Source of the DNA: Pedobacter cryotolerans
Lineage (GTDB): Bacteria; Bacteroidota; Bacteroidia; Sphingobacteriales; Sphingobacteriaceae
DNA: 64,000 nucleotides
Direction: 5' to 3'
NCBI RefSeq assembly: GCF_005116475.1
Contig: NZ_SWBO01000005.1
Span: forward strand, 124,001 to 188,000
Positions within the stretch are counted from its first letter, which is position 1, and each line of letters starts with the position of its first letter. The notes under the pieces were generated by a model that was given only the letters and a program-made list of their open reading frames with translations, did no database searches and was not told the origin of the DNA. Both the position numbers and the translations under genes were made by a program. This document shows positions 27,493-35,861 of the stretch, piece by piece.

Positions 27493-28082
27493 TGCTTAAA
27501 ATAGGAATTACTGGCGGAATTGGAAGCGGAAAAACAACGGTATGTAAGGTTTTTGAAACTTTAGGTATTCCAGTTTTTTATGCAGATACAGTTGCAAAAG
27601 AAATCATGATTACCGATTCTGTTTTAGTTGCTGGGATAAAAGATACGTTTGGCGAAGAAAGTTATTTTGGAGATGGTTCTTTAAACAACAAACACATCGC
27701 AGCTATCGTTTTTAACAATGTTGATGAATTAGCTAAGCTAAATGCCTTGGTTCATCCGGCAGTGTTTAGAGCTTTTGAAACGTGGGAAAAAGATATTCCA
27801 TCAACAGTGCCCTACACTTTAAAAGAAGCGGCTTTATTGTTCGAAAGTGGCTCTTATAAAATGTGCGATCAGAATATCTTAGTTACATCGCCTATGGCTG
27901 TAAAATTAGCAAGAGTGATGCAACGCGATAATGTGAGCGAGGCCCAAGTTTTAGCTAGAATGGACAAACAATTTAGTGATGAGCAAAAAATGGCCATGGC
28001 TAATTATTTTATCGAAAACACCGAACAAAAATCTGTGATTGAGCAGGTTTTAAACTTACACCAGCAATTTTTAAATCGATAA
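27492..28082 (+). CDS. coaE: Dephospho-CoA kinase
   Basis: A 196-aa protein with the P-loop GITGGIGSGKTTV at the N-terminus, the family motif VFYADTVAKEIM and EAALLFESG. It phosphorylates dephospho-CoA in the last step of CoA synthesis. Overlap with the preceding stop (TAATG) points to reinitiation. The pairing of ybbR-like and coaE genes is common in Bacteroidota. Confidence 0.95.
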   Translation: MLKIGITGGIGSGKTTVCKVFETLGIPVFYADTVAKEIMITDSVLVAGIKDTFGEESYFGDGSLNNKHIAAIVFNNVDELAKLNALVHPAVFRAFETWEKDIPSTVPYTLKEAALLFESGSYKMCDQNILVTSPMAVKLARVMQRDNVSEAQVLARMDKQFSDEQKMAMANYFIENTEQKSVIEQVLNLHQQFLNR

Positions 28083-28110
28083 AATCGGATTTTTTTGCTT
28101 AACCTAATTT

Positions 28111-29067
28111 ATGCTAAACTCTAAAGAAATTATTGCTGATTTTATTGTTCAAACTAAAATAGGTTTGTTTTGTGCCGAGGGTAATTTTTATCTAGATCCG
28201 AAAGAACCAGTTGTTGATGCGGTAATATCTCATGCACATGGTGATCATGCAATTGGGAATAACCAAAATGTATATTGCACCAAACCAACAGCTGTATTTA
28301 TGCAACATCGATACAAAAAGTTTGCAGCTGGTCAATTTTTAATTAAAGCTTATCATCATAAATTTAATTTAAATGGAGTAGAAATCTCTTTCATCCCGGC
28401 AGGACACATGTTGGGTTCTGCAATGGTTTTGATGTGTTTTAAAGGTGTAAAATATCTTTATACTGGCGATTATAAGTTAGAAGCTGATGATACTTGTGAG
28501 CCAATTGAATTTGTAGAGGCTGATGTATTGATTACAGAAACAACCTTTGCAGATCCTGAGACTGAGCATCCTGATGCTTTACAAGAAATTAAAAAGCTGA
28601 ATGAGGTTAGCAGCAACATTATGTTAGGTGCTTATGCGTTGGGTAAAACTCAGCGCTTAATTGCCATGATAAACCAACATTGCCCGCAAAAACGAATTTT
28701 ATTACACCATAGTATTGTTCCATTTACAAAAATTTACGAGCAGCTAGGCGTAAACTTGGGTAAATACGAAGTGTACGACAGAAAGGTGATGAAAACCAAC
28801 CAAACCGATATGATTTATATCGTTCCGCCAATGGTTTTTAACAGTTATTTTAAAGCTGTAAATGTGGTAAGGGTATTTGCCACAGGGTGGAAAAAATTAC
28901 AGCAAAACAATCAAATTCAATTGTATATTTCTGATCATGTAGATTGGAAAGCGATTATAAAAACCATAGAAATTGTTAAACCAACTGAGGTTTGGACAAC
29001 ACATGGAAGTGGAACACAATTACAATCTTATTTTAAACCTAAATTGGTAGTTAAATTGCTCAATTAA
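28111..29067 (+). CDS. MBL-fold exonuclease-like protein (mRNA 3'-processing factor family)
   Basis: A 318-aa metallo-beta-lactamase fold protein with the zinc motif SHAHGDH (residues about 38-44), 'FIPAGHMLGSAMVLM', TGDYKLE and the C-terminal Thr-His motif VWTTHGSG. These match the beta-CASP-related 'exonuclease' group often linked to DNA ligase in other bacteria; no ligase gene is next to it here. Its stop overlaps the next start (TAATG). Confidence 0.85.
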   Translation: MLNSKEIIADFIVQTKIGLFCAEGNFYLDPKEPVVDAVISHAHGDHAIGNNQNVYCTKPTAVFMQHRYKKFAAGQFLIKAYHHKFNLNGVEISFIPAGHMLGSAMVLMCFKGVKYLYTGDYKLEADDTCEPIEFVEADVLITETTFADPETEHPDALQEIKKLNEVSSNIMLGAYALGKTQRLIAMINQHCPQKRILLHHSIVPFTKIYEQLGVNLGKYEVYDRKVMKTNQTDMIYIVPPMVFNSYFKAVNVVRVFATGWKKLQQNNQIQLYISDHVDWKAIIKTIEIVKPTEVWTTHGSGTQLQSYFKPKLVVKLLN

Positions 29068-29234
29068 TGATAGAGGGAGTAGATTATTATCTCAATGAAA
29101 ACGGTCTAATGGTTTTTACAGCCGCATACCATCTGAAAAGAGGGAACTGCTGTAAAAATAAATGCAAACATTGTCCGTGGAATTTTGGGAAAACTAATAA
29201 TCAAAATTCCTCAAAATCATCTAAAAAGCAATAA
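29067..29234 (+). CDS. DUF5522 small Cys-rich protein
   Basis: A 55-aa protein that begins MIEGVDYYLNENGLMVFTA, followed by a cysteine cluster RGNCCKNKCKHCPWNFG. The cluster and the preceding strand match the DUF5522 family as I recall it, and four Cys suggest metal or cluster binding. ATG overlaps the upstream stop by one base, so expression is coupled to the exonuclease-like gene. The Lys/Ser/Asn tail is probably unstructured. Confidence 0.8.
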   Translation: MIEGVDYYLNENGLMVFTAAYHLKRGNCCKNKCKHCPWNFGKTNNQNSSKSSKKQ

Positions 29235-29241
29235 AACACCT

Positions 29242-29694
29242 ATGGTTCAACTACAAAAAGAAGTTAAGGCGGCAAAATTTGAAAACATTTTTCAGCAAGC
29301 ATTAGTCAACGTAATTTTCACTTATCACTGGAGTAATCAAAATGTAAAAGAAGCATTATCACCTTTTGATATTACTCAACAACAATATAATGTTTTAAGG
29401 ATTTTAAGGGGTCAATACCCAAGTCCGGCTACAGTTAACTTAATCAAAAATCGTATTCTTGACAAAATGAGCGACACCTCACGTATTGTAGATCGTTTGA
29501 TACAAAAGGGATACGTAGAAAAATCTGTAAATAATTACGATAAGCGGGCGGTTGATATCATCATCTCTGATAAAGGATTATCCTTGTTGAAAAAAATGGA
29601 TAAGGAAATTGATTTTTCATCTTTCATTGCACCTAATATAACACCAGAAGAAGCCGAGCAACTAAATGTTTTATTAGATAAGATGAGGGGCTAA
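29242..29694 (+). CDS. MarR-family transcriptional regulator
   Basis: A 150-aa protein with a winged helix at residues about 45-115, including 'TQQQYNVLRILRGQYPSPAT' and the wing DKRAVDIIISDKG. ATG at 29242 is chosen because an upstream in-frame start at 29185 would overlap the DUF5522 gene heavily, and the residues it adds look nothing like the family. It lies 7 bp after that gene. Ligand and target are unknown. Confidence 0.9.
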   Translation: MVQLQKEVKAAKFENIFQQALVNVIFTYHWSNQNVKEALSPFDITQQQYNVLRILRGQYPSPATVNLIKNRILDKMSDTSRIVDRLIQKGYVEKSVNNYDKRAVDIIISDKGLSLLKKMDKEIDFSSFIAPNITPEEAEQLNVLLDKMRG

Positions 29695-29696
29695 AT

Positions 29697-30422
29697 TTAA
29701 TGGCTATGCCCTGCAGCATAAAAACCAATTAACGCAACTCCAATTCCTAATAAAACCGCTAGCATTTTCCGTTTATTAATTTTATGATCTGCACTCGATT
29801 CGAAGAGTATAGTTGTTGAGATATGTAAGAATATGCCAATTACAATACCCATTACTTTGTTAAAATATTGCTCCATTCCGGTAATGCTTCCATTGCTTAA
29901 GCTTAAGCTAAAGTAATATCCGGCAGGTGCCATTACAGCAAAAATAATAATGTAAAAGATAACTTTATTGGCTTTAATATGGTTTTGAACTAAAATGCTT
30001 GCTAACGCAAATGCTGCTGGAATGTGATGCAGAGAAATACCGAAAATAAGTTCGTTGTTTTGGTCTTTTGCCAATGGCATACCTTCTAAAAAGGCATGTA
30101 AACATAAACTTGCCATAATGCCCCAAGGAAATGCATGACTATGATGATGTTTATGGATATGACCATGTTCTACACCTTCAGAAAATTGCTCTAAAAATAC
30201 TTGAAGTAAAAACCCAATCAATATAAAAATGCCAATTTCCCGCTTATCGGTACCACTATAAGCATCTGGTATTAAATGTAAAACAGTGATGGCAAACAAA
30301 TAGGCGCCACTAAAGGAGAGGATAAGTTTTAAGAGTTGCGATTTGTCATTTTTTACCAAAAAGATAGATAAACCTCCTAAAAATGCACAAAAGAATAAAA
30401 CGAGAAACTTCCAAATTTCCAT
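29697..30422 (-). CDS. ZIP-family metal transporter
   Basis: A 241-aa protein with about eight membrane helices. A His-rich cytoplasmic loop (EHGHIHKHHHSHAF, residues about 90-105) and the metal-site helix LHHIPAAFALASIL are typical of ZIP zinc/iron importers. ATG at 30422 overlaps the stop of the PAP2 gene by one base. A longer frame to 30476 would run into that gene and is rejected. It is the last gene of a three-gene coupled operon. Confidence 0.88.
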   Translation of the reverse strand: MEIWKFLVLFFCAFLGGLSIFLVKNDKSQLLKLILSFSGAYLFAITVLHLIPDAYSGTDKREIGIFILIGFLLQVFLEQFSEGVEHGHIHKHHHSHAFPWGIMASLCLHAFLEGMPLAKDQNNELIFGISLHHIPAAFALASILVQNHIKANKVIFYIIIFAVMAPAGYYFSLSLSNGSITGMEQYFNKVMGIVIGIFLHISTTILFESSADHKINKRKMLAVLLGIGVALIGFYAAGHSH

Positions 30423-30982
30423 TAGATTGCAGGTTTGATTTTGGTGTAAAGGTAAAAAGTAAAAAAGCCAATGCAAGTGCCTAATAAAGCGCCAAACATT
30501 GTGTCAATTGGGTAATGAACACCAACATAAACTTGCGCAAAGCTGATAATGAATGCCCAAAATAAGCCTAAAGGTAAAATTGGTTTCCAATCTTTATAAA
30601 ATAGACAAATTAAAAAAACTGCAATTGCAAAATGATTGGTAGCATGAGATGATGGGAAGCTAAAGCCACTTCCGCAAGGTACTCTTCTAATAATTTCATC
30701 GGCTAAATTAACATCATTACAAGGTCTTATTCTACCAATAAATGGCTTTATTAAACGAGAAGCAATAAAATCGCCTATGGCAAATGTGGTTAAAATCATT
30801 GCAATCATATAATAGCCCTGCTTTTTGTAGTTTCTGATACAAAAAACAACTATAAAAAGATAAAGCGGCGACCAAAAAAATCGGTTTCTGAGCAATGGCA
30901 TTAACCAATCGAAAAATCCGTTACTTAAACCACGATGGATTTTAACAAACAATTCTACATCAAATTGCTGAATATCTGCCAT
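30422..30982 (-). CDS. PAP2-family membrane phosphatase
   Basis: A 186-aa integral membrane protein with all three PAP2 motifs: KPFIGRIRPCND, FPSSHATNHFA and VGVHYPIDTMFGA. It would dephosphorylate lipid phosphates such as undecaprenyl pyrophosphate or phosphatidic acid on the outer face of the inner membrane. Start and stop each overlap a neighbour by one base (TAATG), so it is coupled both ways. Confidence 0.9.
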   Translation of the reverse strand: MADIQQFDVELFVKIHRGLSNGFFDWLMPLLRNRFFWSPLYLFIVVFCIRNYKKQGYYMIAMILTTFAIGDFIASRLIKPFIGRIRPCNDVNLADEIIRRVPCGSGFSFPSSHATNHFAIAVFLICLFYKDWKPILPLGLFWAFIISFAQVYVGVHYPIDTMFGALLGTCIGFFTFYLYTKIKPAI

Positions 30983-31713
30983 TATGCTTTTTTACAAACA
31001 AGTATTAATCTGTCAGATTTAATTTCATCAAAAGCGTCTAAATTATAGTTGCCAAAAGTTTCCGTAATCACCAATCCACTTTTAGTTAACATTCGCTCAA
31101 AATCTGCTAAAAAGAATGCTTGAACACGTTCTTCAAAAGCATAAACTTTTAAGCGGTGCTCAAAATTGATGTGTTTAATAATTTTCCCTTCTGAAACAAA
31201 TTTATGTAAATGAAATTCTATGCCGTCTATTGTTTTAGTTTCTTGGTTCGTGAGGTTTTTGATGATTTTCTGGGTATTAAAATAATCAATTACCAAGGTT
31301 CCATCGGGCTTTAAACCTTTTCTAAATGATTTTAACGCATTTACATGATCTTTTTCACTTTCGAAATAACCAAAACTGGTAAAAAGGTTTAATGCAATAT
31401 CGTAATAATTGATATAGCCTAATTTTCGCATATCATGCACGTAAAAGTGCAAGTTCTTTTGTTCAAACTGCTGAGCGTACTTAATGTTTTGTTCAGAAAG
31501 ATCTATGCCTGTAACATCATACCCTTTTTTGTTCAAATAAATAGCATGTCTGCCTCTGCCGCAGGCGATATCTAAAATTTTGCTGTCGCTTTTTGGGTGT
31601 AAATATGCAGACAGATTGTCAATTAATAATTCAGCCTCCTCATCATTACGTTGACTGTAAAGAATGTGATAATAAGGTGAGTTAAACCAATACTGAAACC
31701 ATTTTCGCTGCAT
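30982..31713 (-). CDS. Class I SAM-dependent methyltransferase
   Basis: A 243-aa protein with motif I ILDIACGRGRHAIYL near residue 45, GIDLS at the end of the second strand, and a Rossmann-like fold after it. The methyl acceptor is unknown. It is first in the methyltransferase-PAP2-ZIP operon, with a -7 box 32 bp upstream. Confidence 0.85.
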   Translation of the reverse strand: MQRKWFQYWFNSPYYHILYSQRNDEEAELLIDNLSAYLHPKSDSKILDIACGRGRHAIYLNKKGYDVTGIDLSEQNIKYAQQFEQKNLHFYVHDMRKLGYINYYDIALNLFTSFGYFESEKDHVNALKSFRKGLKPDGTLVIDYFNTQKIIKNLTNQETKTIDGIEFHLHKFVSEGKIIKHINFEHRLKVYAFEERVQAFFLADFERMLTKSGLVITETFGNYNLDAFDEIKSDRLILVCKKA

Positions 31714-31744
31714 ACTGCTAATATGTTAACTTTTTTGTGAGCAA

Positions 31745-31752
31745 CAAATATA
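31745..31752 (-). promoter_or_regulatory. -7 box (TATATTTG) for the methyltransferase operon
   Basis: On the minus strand TATATTTG matches TAnnTTTG, 32 bp before the ATG. Confidence 0.5.
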
Positions 31753-31859
31753 GTAAATTGAAGTGCAAGAGCTAAAAAATTAATTTTGAGGTATTACAAA
31801 TGAGATTAAAAATTACTTAGCCCTTTGTTAATTAATGCATTTCGTTCTTAAAAATTTCT

Positions 31860-31867
31860 TATTTTTG
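31860..31867 (+). promoter_or_regulatory. -7 box (TATTTTTG) for glmM
   Basis: It fits TAnnTTTG and lies 16 bp before the TTG start codon, leaving a leader of about ten bases at most. Confidence 0.4.
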
Positions 31868-31883
31868 AGGAAAATTATAAAAC

Positions 31884-33272
31884 TTGACTTTAATAAAATC
31901 TATTTCTGGAATTAGAGGTACCATTGGCGGAAAAGCTGGCGATGGTTTAACCCCAATTGATATTGTAAAATTTACTGCTGCTTATGGTTCTTGGGTAGTA
32001 AATAAAACTCAAAATAAAAAAATTGTCCTTGGTCGTGATGCCCGTATTTCGGGAGAAATGGTAAACAATTTGGTAATAGGCACGTTACAGGGTTTAGGTA
32101 TAGAAGTGATAGATTTGGGTTTATCTACTACACCAACTGTAGAAATTGCTGTACCAATGGAAAATGCTGGTGGTGGAATTATCTTGACTGCTAGTCATAA
32201 CCCAAAACAATGGAATGCTTTAAAACTTTTGAATGAAAAAGGCGAATTTATTAGTGATGCTGATGGTAAAGAAGTTTTAGAAATAGCCGAAGCCGCAGAT
32301 TTTGCATTTGCTGATGTAAATGAATTAGGTAAAGTTGTAAGTAACGATACCTATTTGCAAAAACATATTGATGTGATTTTAGCCTTGCCTTTGGTTGATG
32401 TAGAGGCCATTAAAAAAGCAAATTTTAAAATCGCGATTGATTGTGTAAACTCTACTGGTGGTATTTTTGTGCCAGCATTGTTAAAAGCCTTAGGTGTAGA
32501 AACAGTTTACGAATTGTATTGCGAACCAAATGGCGAATTTCCGCACAATCCAGAACCTTTGCCAGAAAATTTAACTGAAATAGCTAAAGTTGTACAAAAT
32601 AAGAGAGCAGATTTAGGTATTGTAGTAGACCCAGATGTGGATAGACTTTGTTTTGTAAACGAAGATGGAACCATGTTTGGCGAAGAATATACTTTGGTAG
32701 CAGTTGCTGATTATATTCTTAAAAATACCCCAGGCAATGCGGTTTCTAATCTTTCATCAACACGTGCATTAAGAGATGTAACCGAAAAAGCTGGTGGCGA
32801 ATATAATGCTGCAGCTGTGGGAGAAGTAAACGTTGTAAATCAAATGAAAGCTACCAATGCGGTAATTGGCGGCGAAGGGAATGGCGGAATTATATATCCA
32901 GAGCTTCATTATGGCAGAGATGCCTTAGTTGGTATTGCACTATTTTTAACCCATTTAGCTAAAGAAGGCCTTACAATTTCACGTTTGCGCAGCACTTATC
33001 CTGCTTACCACATTTCTAAAAATAAGATTACACTTACGCCAGAAATGGATATTGACGCCTTATTAATTAAAGTACAAGAGAAATATAAAAACGAAAAAAC
33101 CAGTACTATTGATGGTTTAAAGATAGACTTTGCGAACGAATGGGTGCATTTACGTAAATCGAATACAGAGCCAATTATCCGTATTTATAGCGAAGCTGAA
33201 AATGAAACTGTAGCCGAAAACTTGGCGAAAAAAATTATTTCAGACATTAAAGAGATCCTTCAACTTAACTAA
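31884..33272 (+). CDS. glmM: Phosphoglucosamine mutase
   Basis: A 462-aa protein with the phosphoserine loop LTASHNPKQWNALK, the metal loop DPDVDRLCFV, the sugar loop GEGNGGIIYPEL and the phosphate-binding KSNTEPIIRIYSE. It interconverts glucosamine-6-P and glucosamine-1-P for peptidoglycan and LPS. The start is TTG at 31884: an in-frame TAA lies two codons upstream, and the encoded (M)TLIKSISGIRG is the expected N-terminus. PGM/PMM activity cannot be excluded. Confidence 0.9.
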   Translation: MTLIKSISGIRGTIGGKAGDGLTPIDIVKFTAAYGSWVVNKTQNKKIVLGRDARISGEMVNNLVIGTLQGLGIEVIDLGLSTTPTVEIAVPMENAGGGIILTASHNPKQWNALKLLNEKGEFISDADGKEVLEIAEAADFAFADVNELGKVVSNDTYLQKHIDVILALPLVDVEAIKKANFKIAIDCVNSTGGIFVPALLKALGVETVYELYCEPNGEFPHNPEPLPENLTEIAKVVQNKRADLGIVVDPDVDRLCFVNEDGTMFGEEYTLVAVADYILKNTPGNAVSNLSSTRALRDVTEKAGGEYNAAAVGEVNVVNQMKATNAVIGGEGNGGIIYPELHYGRDALVGIALFLTHLAKEGLTISRLRSTYPAYHISKNKITLTPEMDIDALLIKVQEKYKNEKTSTIDGLKIDFANEWVHLRKSNTEPIIRIYSEAENETVAENLAKKIISDIKEILQLN

Positions 33273-33280
33273 TTTAATCC

Positions 33281-33301
33281 CTGCCTGCGGTAGGCAGTTT
33301 T
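33281..33301 (+). terminator. Hairpin after glmM
   Basis: CTGCCT and AGGCAG surround a 5-base loop, followed by TTTTG. It may end glmM transcription. The same CCTGCC/GGCAGG motif occurs as a longer palindrome at 48263, so it may instead be a dispersed repeat. Confidence 0.5.
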
Positions 33302-33367
33302 GTAAATTTTTTTTTAATGGATTAATTAATCTGTGAAATCTTTTACATCTGTGTAATCATTTATTTT

Positions 33368-34516
33368 ATGAAAAGAGTTTATTTAGATAATGCAGCCACA
33401 ACACCTTTAGACCCAAATGTGATTGCCGAAATGACCAACGTAATGCAGAATTTTTACGGAAATCCTTCTGCAATACACGCATTAGGTAGAGAGGTAAGAA
33501 CTTTGGTAGAGAAAGCGAGAAAGACTGTTTCTGGCTTGCTAAACGCGTCGCCTTCAGAAATTTTCTTTACCTCTGGTGGTACTGAAGCAGATAATACGGC
33601 TATTCGTTGTGGTATTTCTGCTTATGGAATTAAACATGCCATTACCTCTAAAATAGAACATCACGCTGTAGAACAAACTTTAGAGAAGCAATTAAAAGAT
33701 GGTATAATAGATAAATTGAGTTTCGTAAATATTGATGAAAAGGGAAATGTTGATTATGCACACTTAGAAGATTTGCTACAAAATAACGAACGCAGTTTTG
33801 TTTCTTTAATGCACGCCAACAACGAGTTGGGTACCCTTACAGATATGGAAAAAGTTGGTGATATTTGTGAAAAATACAATGCCATCTACCATGCAGATAC
33901 TGTACAAACCATGGGGCATTATACCCATGATGTACGTAAATTAAAGGCGCATTTTATTGTTTGTGCAGCACATAAACTACACGGACCAAAAGGTGTGGGC
34001 TTTTTGTTCGTTAACAGCAACATCAAAATACCACCAATGATTTATGGTGGCGCACAAGAGCGTAACATGCGTGGTGGTACCGAAAATGTGTATGGAATAG
34101 TAGGTTTAGCTAAAGCTTTAGAAATTGCTTATGCAGAAATGGAAGAGCATCAAAACTATATTCAAGGTTTAAAAGATTATTTAAAAGAACAATTGATTAC
34201 CGAAATTCCGGGTATTGCTTTTAATGGCGAAACTGAAGCTGATAAAAGCCTATATACGGTTTTAAATGTTTCTTTTCCAGAAATGGATATGGCAGATATG
34301 TTGTTGTTTAACTTAGATATCAACGGAATTTGTGCATCTGGCGGTAGTGCCTGTTCATCTGGCTCTAACATTGGTTCGCATGTTTTAAATGGTATCAAAG
34401 CAGATCCAAATCGCCCTTCGGTACGTTTTTCATTTAGTAAATACACTACAAAGGAAGATTTAGATTACGTTTTAGAGAAAGTTAAAATGGTGGTAAAGCA
34501 AAATGCTTTAGCTTAA
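33368..34516 (+). CDS. Cysteine desulfurase (IscS/NifS family)
   Basis: A 382-aa PLP enzyme. The PLP Lys lies in AAHKLHGPKGVGFLF, and the mobile-loop Cys in SGGSACSSGSNI. The N-terminus VYLDNAATTPLDP is typical. It takes sulfur from cysteine for Fe-S clusters or tRNA thiolation. No iscU or other cluster-assembly gene is nearby, so the role within the family is open. Confidence 0.94.
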   Translation: MKRVYLDNAATTPLDPNVIAEMTNVMQNFYGNPSAIHALGREVRTLVEKARKTVSGLLNASPSEIFFTSGGTEADNTAIRCGISAYGIKHAITSKIEHHAVEQTLEKQLKDGIIDKLSFVNIDEKGNVDYAHLEDLLQNNERSFVSLMHANNELGTLTDMEKVGDICEKYNAIYHADTVQTMGHYTHDVRKLKAHFIVCAAHKLHGPKGVGFLFVNSNIKIPPMIYGGAQERNMRGGTENVYGIVGLAKALEIAYAEMEEHQNYIQGLKDYLKEQLITEIPGIAFNGETEADKSLYTVLNVSFPEMDMADMLLFNLDINGICASGGSACSSGSNIGSHVLNGIKADPNRPSVRFSFSKYTTKEDLDYVLEKVKMVVKQNALA

Positions 34517-34663
34517 TCCTATAAAATACAAACTCCTTGGTTGGTGCGCTCACCACAAGTGTTCGGAACAAATTTTTTAATGATTATTTATCATATAGAG
34601 ATTTAGAAAAATTGATAAAAACACGCACTTCGAGTGCAATTAAGATTTATTAGAAGTATTTTT

Positions 34664-34680
34664 AGACCTCAGAGAGGTCT
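34664..34680. repeat. Palindrome AGACCTC-AGA-GAGGTCT
   Basis: A perfect 7-3-7 hairpin. It is the first palindrome of a composite unit that recurs at 35082 with a different stem. Confidence 0.7.
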
Positions 34681-34714
34681 TATATCTATAGCTAATATGC
34701 AATTTATGTTGTGC

Positions 34715-34730
34715 GACCCCAGCTGGGGTC
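34715..34730. repeat. Palindrome GACCCC-AGCT-GGGGTC
   Basis: A perfect 6-4-6 hairpin, 34 bp after the previous one. The linker between them matches the linker at 35107-35135. Confidence 0.7.
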
Positions 34731-34761
34731 TAATTTATGCCTTGCAATTGCTTTACAGATG

Positions 34762-34778
34762 TTATCCCGCTGGGATAA
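34762..34778. repeat. Palindrome TTATCCC-GCT-GGGATAA
   Basis: A perfect 7-3-7 hairpin, 31 bp after the previous one. Confidence 0.7.
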
Positions 34779-35081
34779 TTTAACCCTTCGTTTAATTTTC
34801 TAACCATAAATAGACATTGAAAACATAGGCTAGCGCATCTTTTCCTATATTAACTATGTGCCTATGTGTTTAATTTTTAATCTTCCGAACACCTATGGTG
34901 TCCTCGCCAACCATAAATAGAGCCTTAGCAATACTATTAAGTTTTTTTATAAAGCAATGGCAGTTATTTATTGGATAAATTAGTCGTCTTTTTATTGCAA
35001 TAAGAGCCTTTGCTCCGTTGTGGATCTAGATTACAACGTTTGTAGTTATTGATAATGCTCAATGTCATAAAATTAAGGTTT

Positions 35082-35106
35082 TATTTGACCTTTCCAAGGT
35101 CAAATA
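35082..35106. repeat. Palindrome TATTTGACCTT-TCC-AAGGTCAAATA
   Basis: A perfect 11-3-11 hairpin. It is followed by ATCTATTGAATAAATGCG, which corresponds to ATCTATAGCTAATATGCA after the palindrome at 34664. Confidence 0.7.
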
Positions 35107-35135
35107 TCTATTGAATAAATGCGTTTTTTTTTGTT

Positions 35136-35152
35136 CGACCCCGATGGGGTCG
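35136..35152. repeat. Palindrome CGACCCC-GAT-GGGGTCG
   Basis: A perfect 7-3-7 hairpin in the same relative place as the one at 34715. Confidence 0.7.
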
Positions 35153-35426
35153 CATAGTTTAAATCAATTCATTAGCTATAAATATTTAAATCTTACGGAT
35201 TTTTTCTTTAAAAAATGTTATTGGCAATTGCTAGGCGTAGTGCCAACTTGCGAAGTTTACAAGGCCAAAAGAAAACGGGAGAACTTCGAAAGTTTCGTTT
35301 CCTAATAGACTGACGAAGTTATCCCTTATACAAAGCCCAATAAACTTTGTAAGTCTATTTGCGCTCGCTAAAAGCAAACCTAAATAGCAGTAAGAACCTG
35401 AGTCTAATAAACCCGACATACGTGGA

Positions 35427-35475
35427 AATTCTTTTTACCCCTAAATCCCCTGAAGGGGACTTTGTAAAAAGAATT
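35427..35475. repeat. Nested hairpin with CCCCT..AGGGG core
   Basis: The outer arms AATTCTTTTTAC and GTAAAAAGAATT enclose CCCCTAAATCCCCTGAAGGGG. The core belongs to the family also seen at 16091, 52731 (inside thyA) and 53224. Confidence 0.65.
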
Positions 35476-35583
35476 GCAACATTGGCGGGAGTGCTGTTTG
35501 TTCATTGCAAAACACCTGCTTTTCTCCTATAAAAAACAAAATAGTTATTGTGTTGTTATTTAAATACATCAAAACTAAATGTT

Positions 35584-35805
35584 ATGGAAAATCAAAAAGA
35601 AAATCAAGAAGAGAATAAAAGAGAAGTAAAAAGTGATTTAATTGATGCAGTAAATCCTGATAAGGAAACAAAACGTACTGAAGAAAATATCGAAAAAAGT
35701 TCATCATCAAATCCAACAAGTATGTTCGAAAAAAAGCATACACGCAGTAACCATTCACTTGGAGGTAGCCACGAACCAGGCACTACTCCAGGCACTGGAT
35801 TTTAA
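35584..35805 (+). CDS. Small hydrophilic protein, 73 aa, unknown
   Basis: The protein begins MENQKENQEENKREVKSDL and is dominated by Glu, Lys, Asn and Ser; the tail is GGSHEPGTTPGTGF. It has no membrane segment or fold signature and is probably disordered. ATG at 35584 is chosen over an upstream in-frame codon at 35548 because the extra 12 residues are of different composition. A good terminator follows, which supports a real gene. Confidence 0.6.
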   Translation: MENQKENQEENKREVKSDLIDAVNPDKETKRTEENIEKSSSSNPTSMFEKKHTRSNHSLGGSHEPGTTPGTGF

Positions 35806-35825
35806 CTAATAATTAACTATATTTA

Positions 35826-35852
35826 AACCACGACATTCATCGTGGTTTTTTT
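35826..35852 (+). terminator. Terminator of the 73-aa gene
   Basis: AACCACGA, loop CATTCA and TCGTGGTT form a perfect 8-bp stem followed by a T run. Confidence 0.85.
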
Positions 35853-35861
35853 ATTTACTTT

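Larger units (their letters stand above)
34538..34914. repeat. Element bounded by 30-bp inverted repeats
   Basis: The left end (34538-34566, GGTTGGTGCGCTCACCACAA plus GTGTTCGGAA) and the inverse of the right end (34884-34914, GGTTGGCGAGGACACCATAG plus GTGTTCGGAA) match at most positions. Between them lie three palindromes. It has no ORF, so if mobile it is a MITE-like element. Confidence 0.5.
34517..35583. other. 1.07-kb gene-free region packed with palindromic hairpins
   Basis: I see no gene here; a frame at 35111-35305 runs through repeats and is rejected. The region holds at least eight perfect or near-perfect short palindromes, two of which belong to repeated units with the same linker, a pair of inverted 30-bp repeats, and a large hairpin at 35427-35475. 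See the findings. Confidence 0.8.

Noticed and set aside
29185..29241. N-terminal extension of the MarR regulator
   Set aside because: It overlaps the DUF5522 gene, whose overlap with the preceding stop and Cys motif are more convincing.
34664..35152. CRISPR array
   Set aside because: Spacing near 50 bp between palindromes looked suggestive, but the palindromes differ from one another, the linkers are the conserved part, and no cas genes are present.
35111..35305. 64-codon ORF in the hairpin region
   Set aside because: It runs through two repeat elements, and its peptide is the translation of palindromic DNA.
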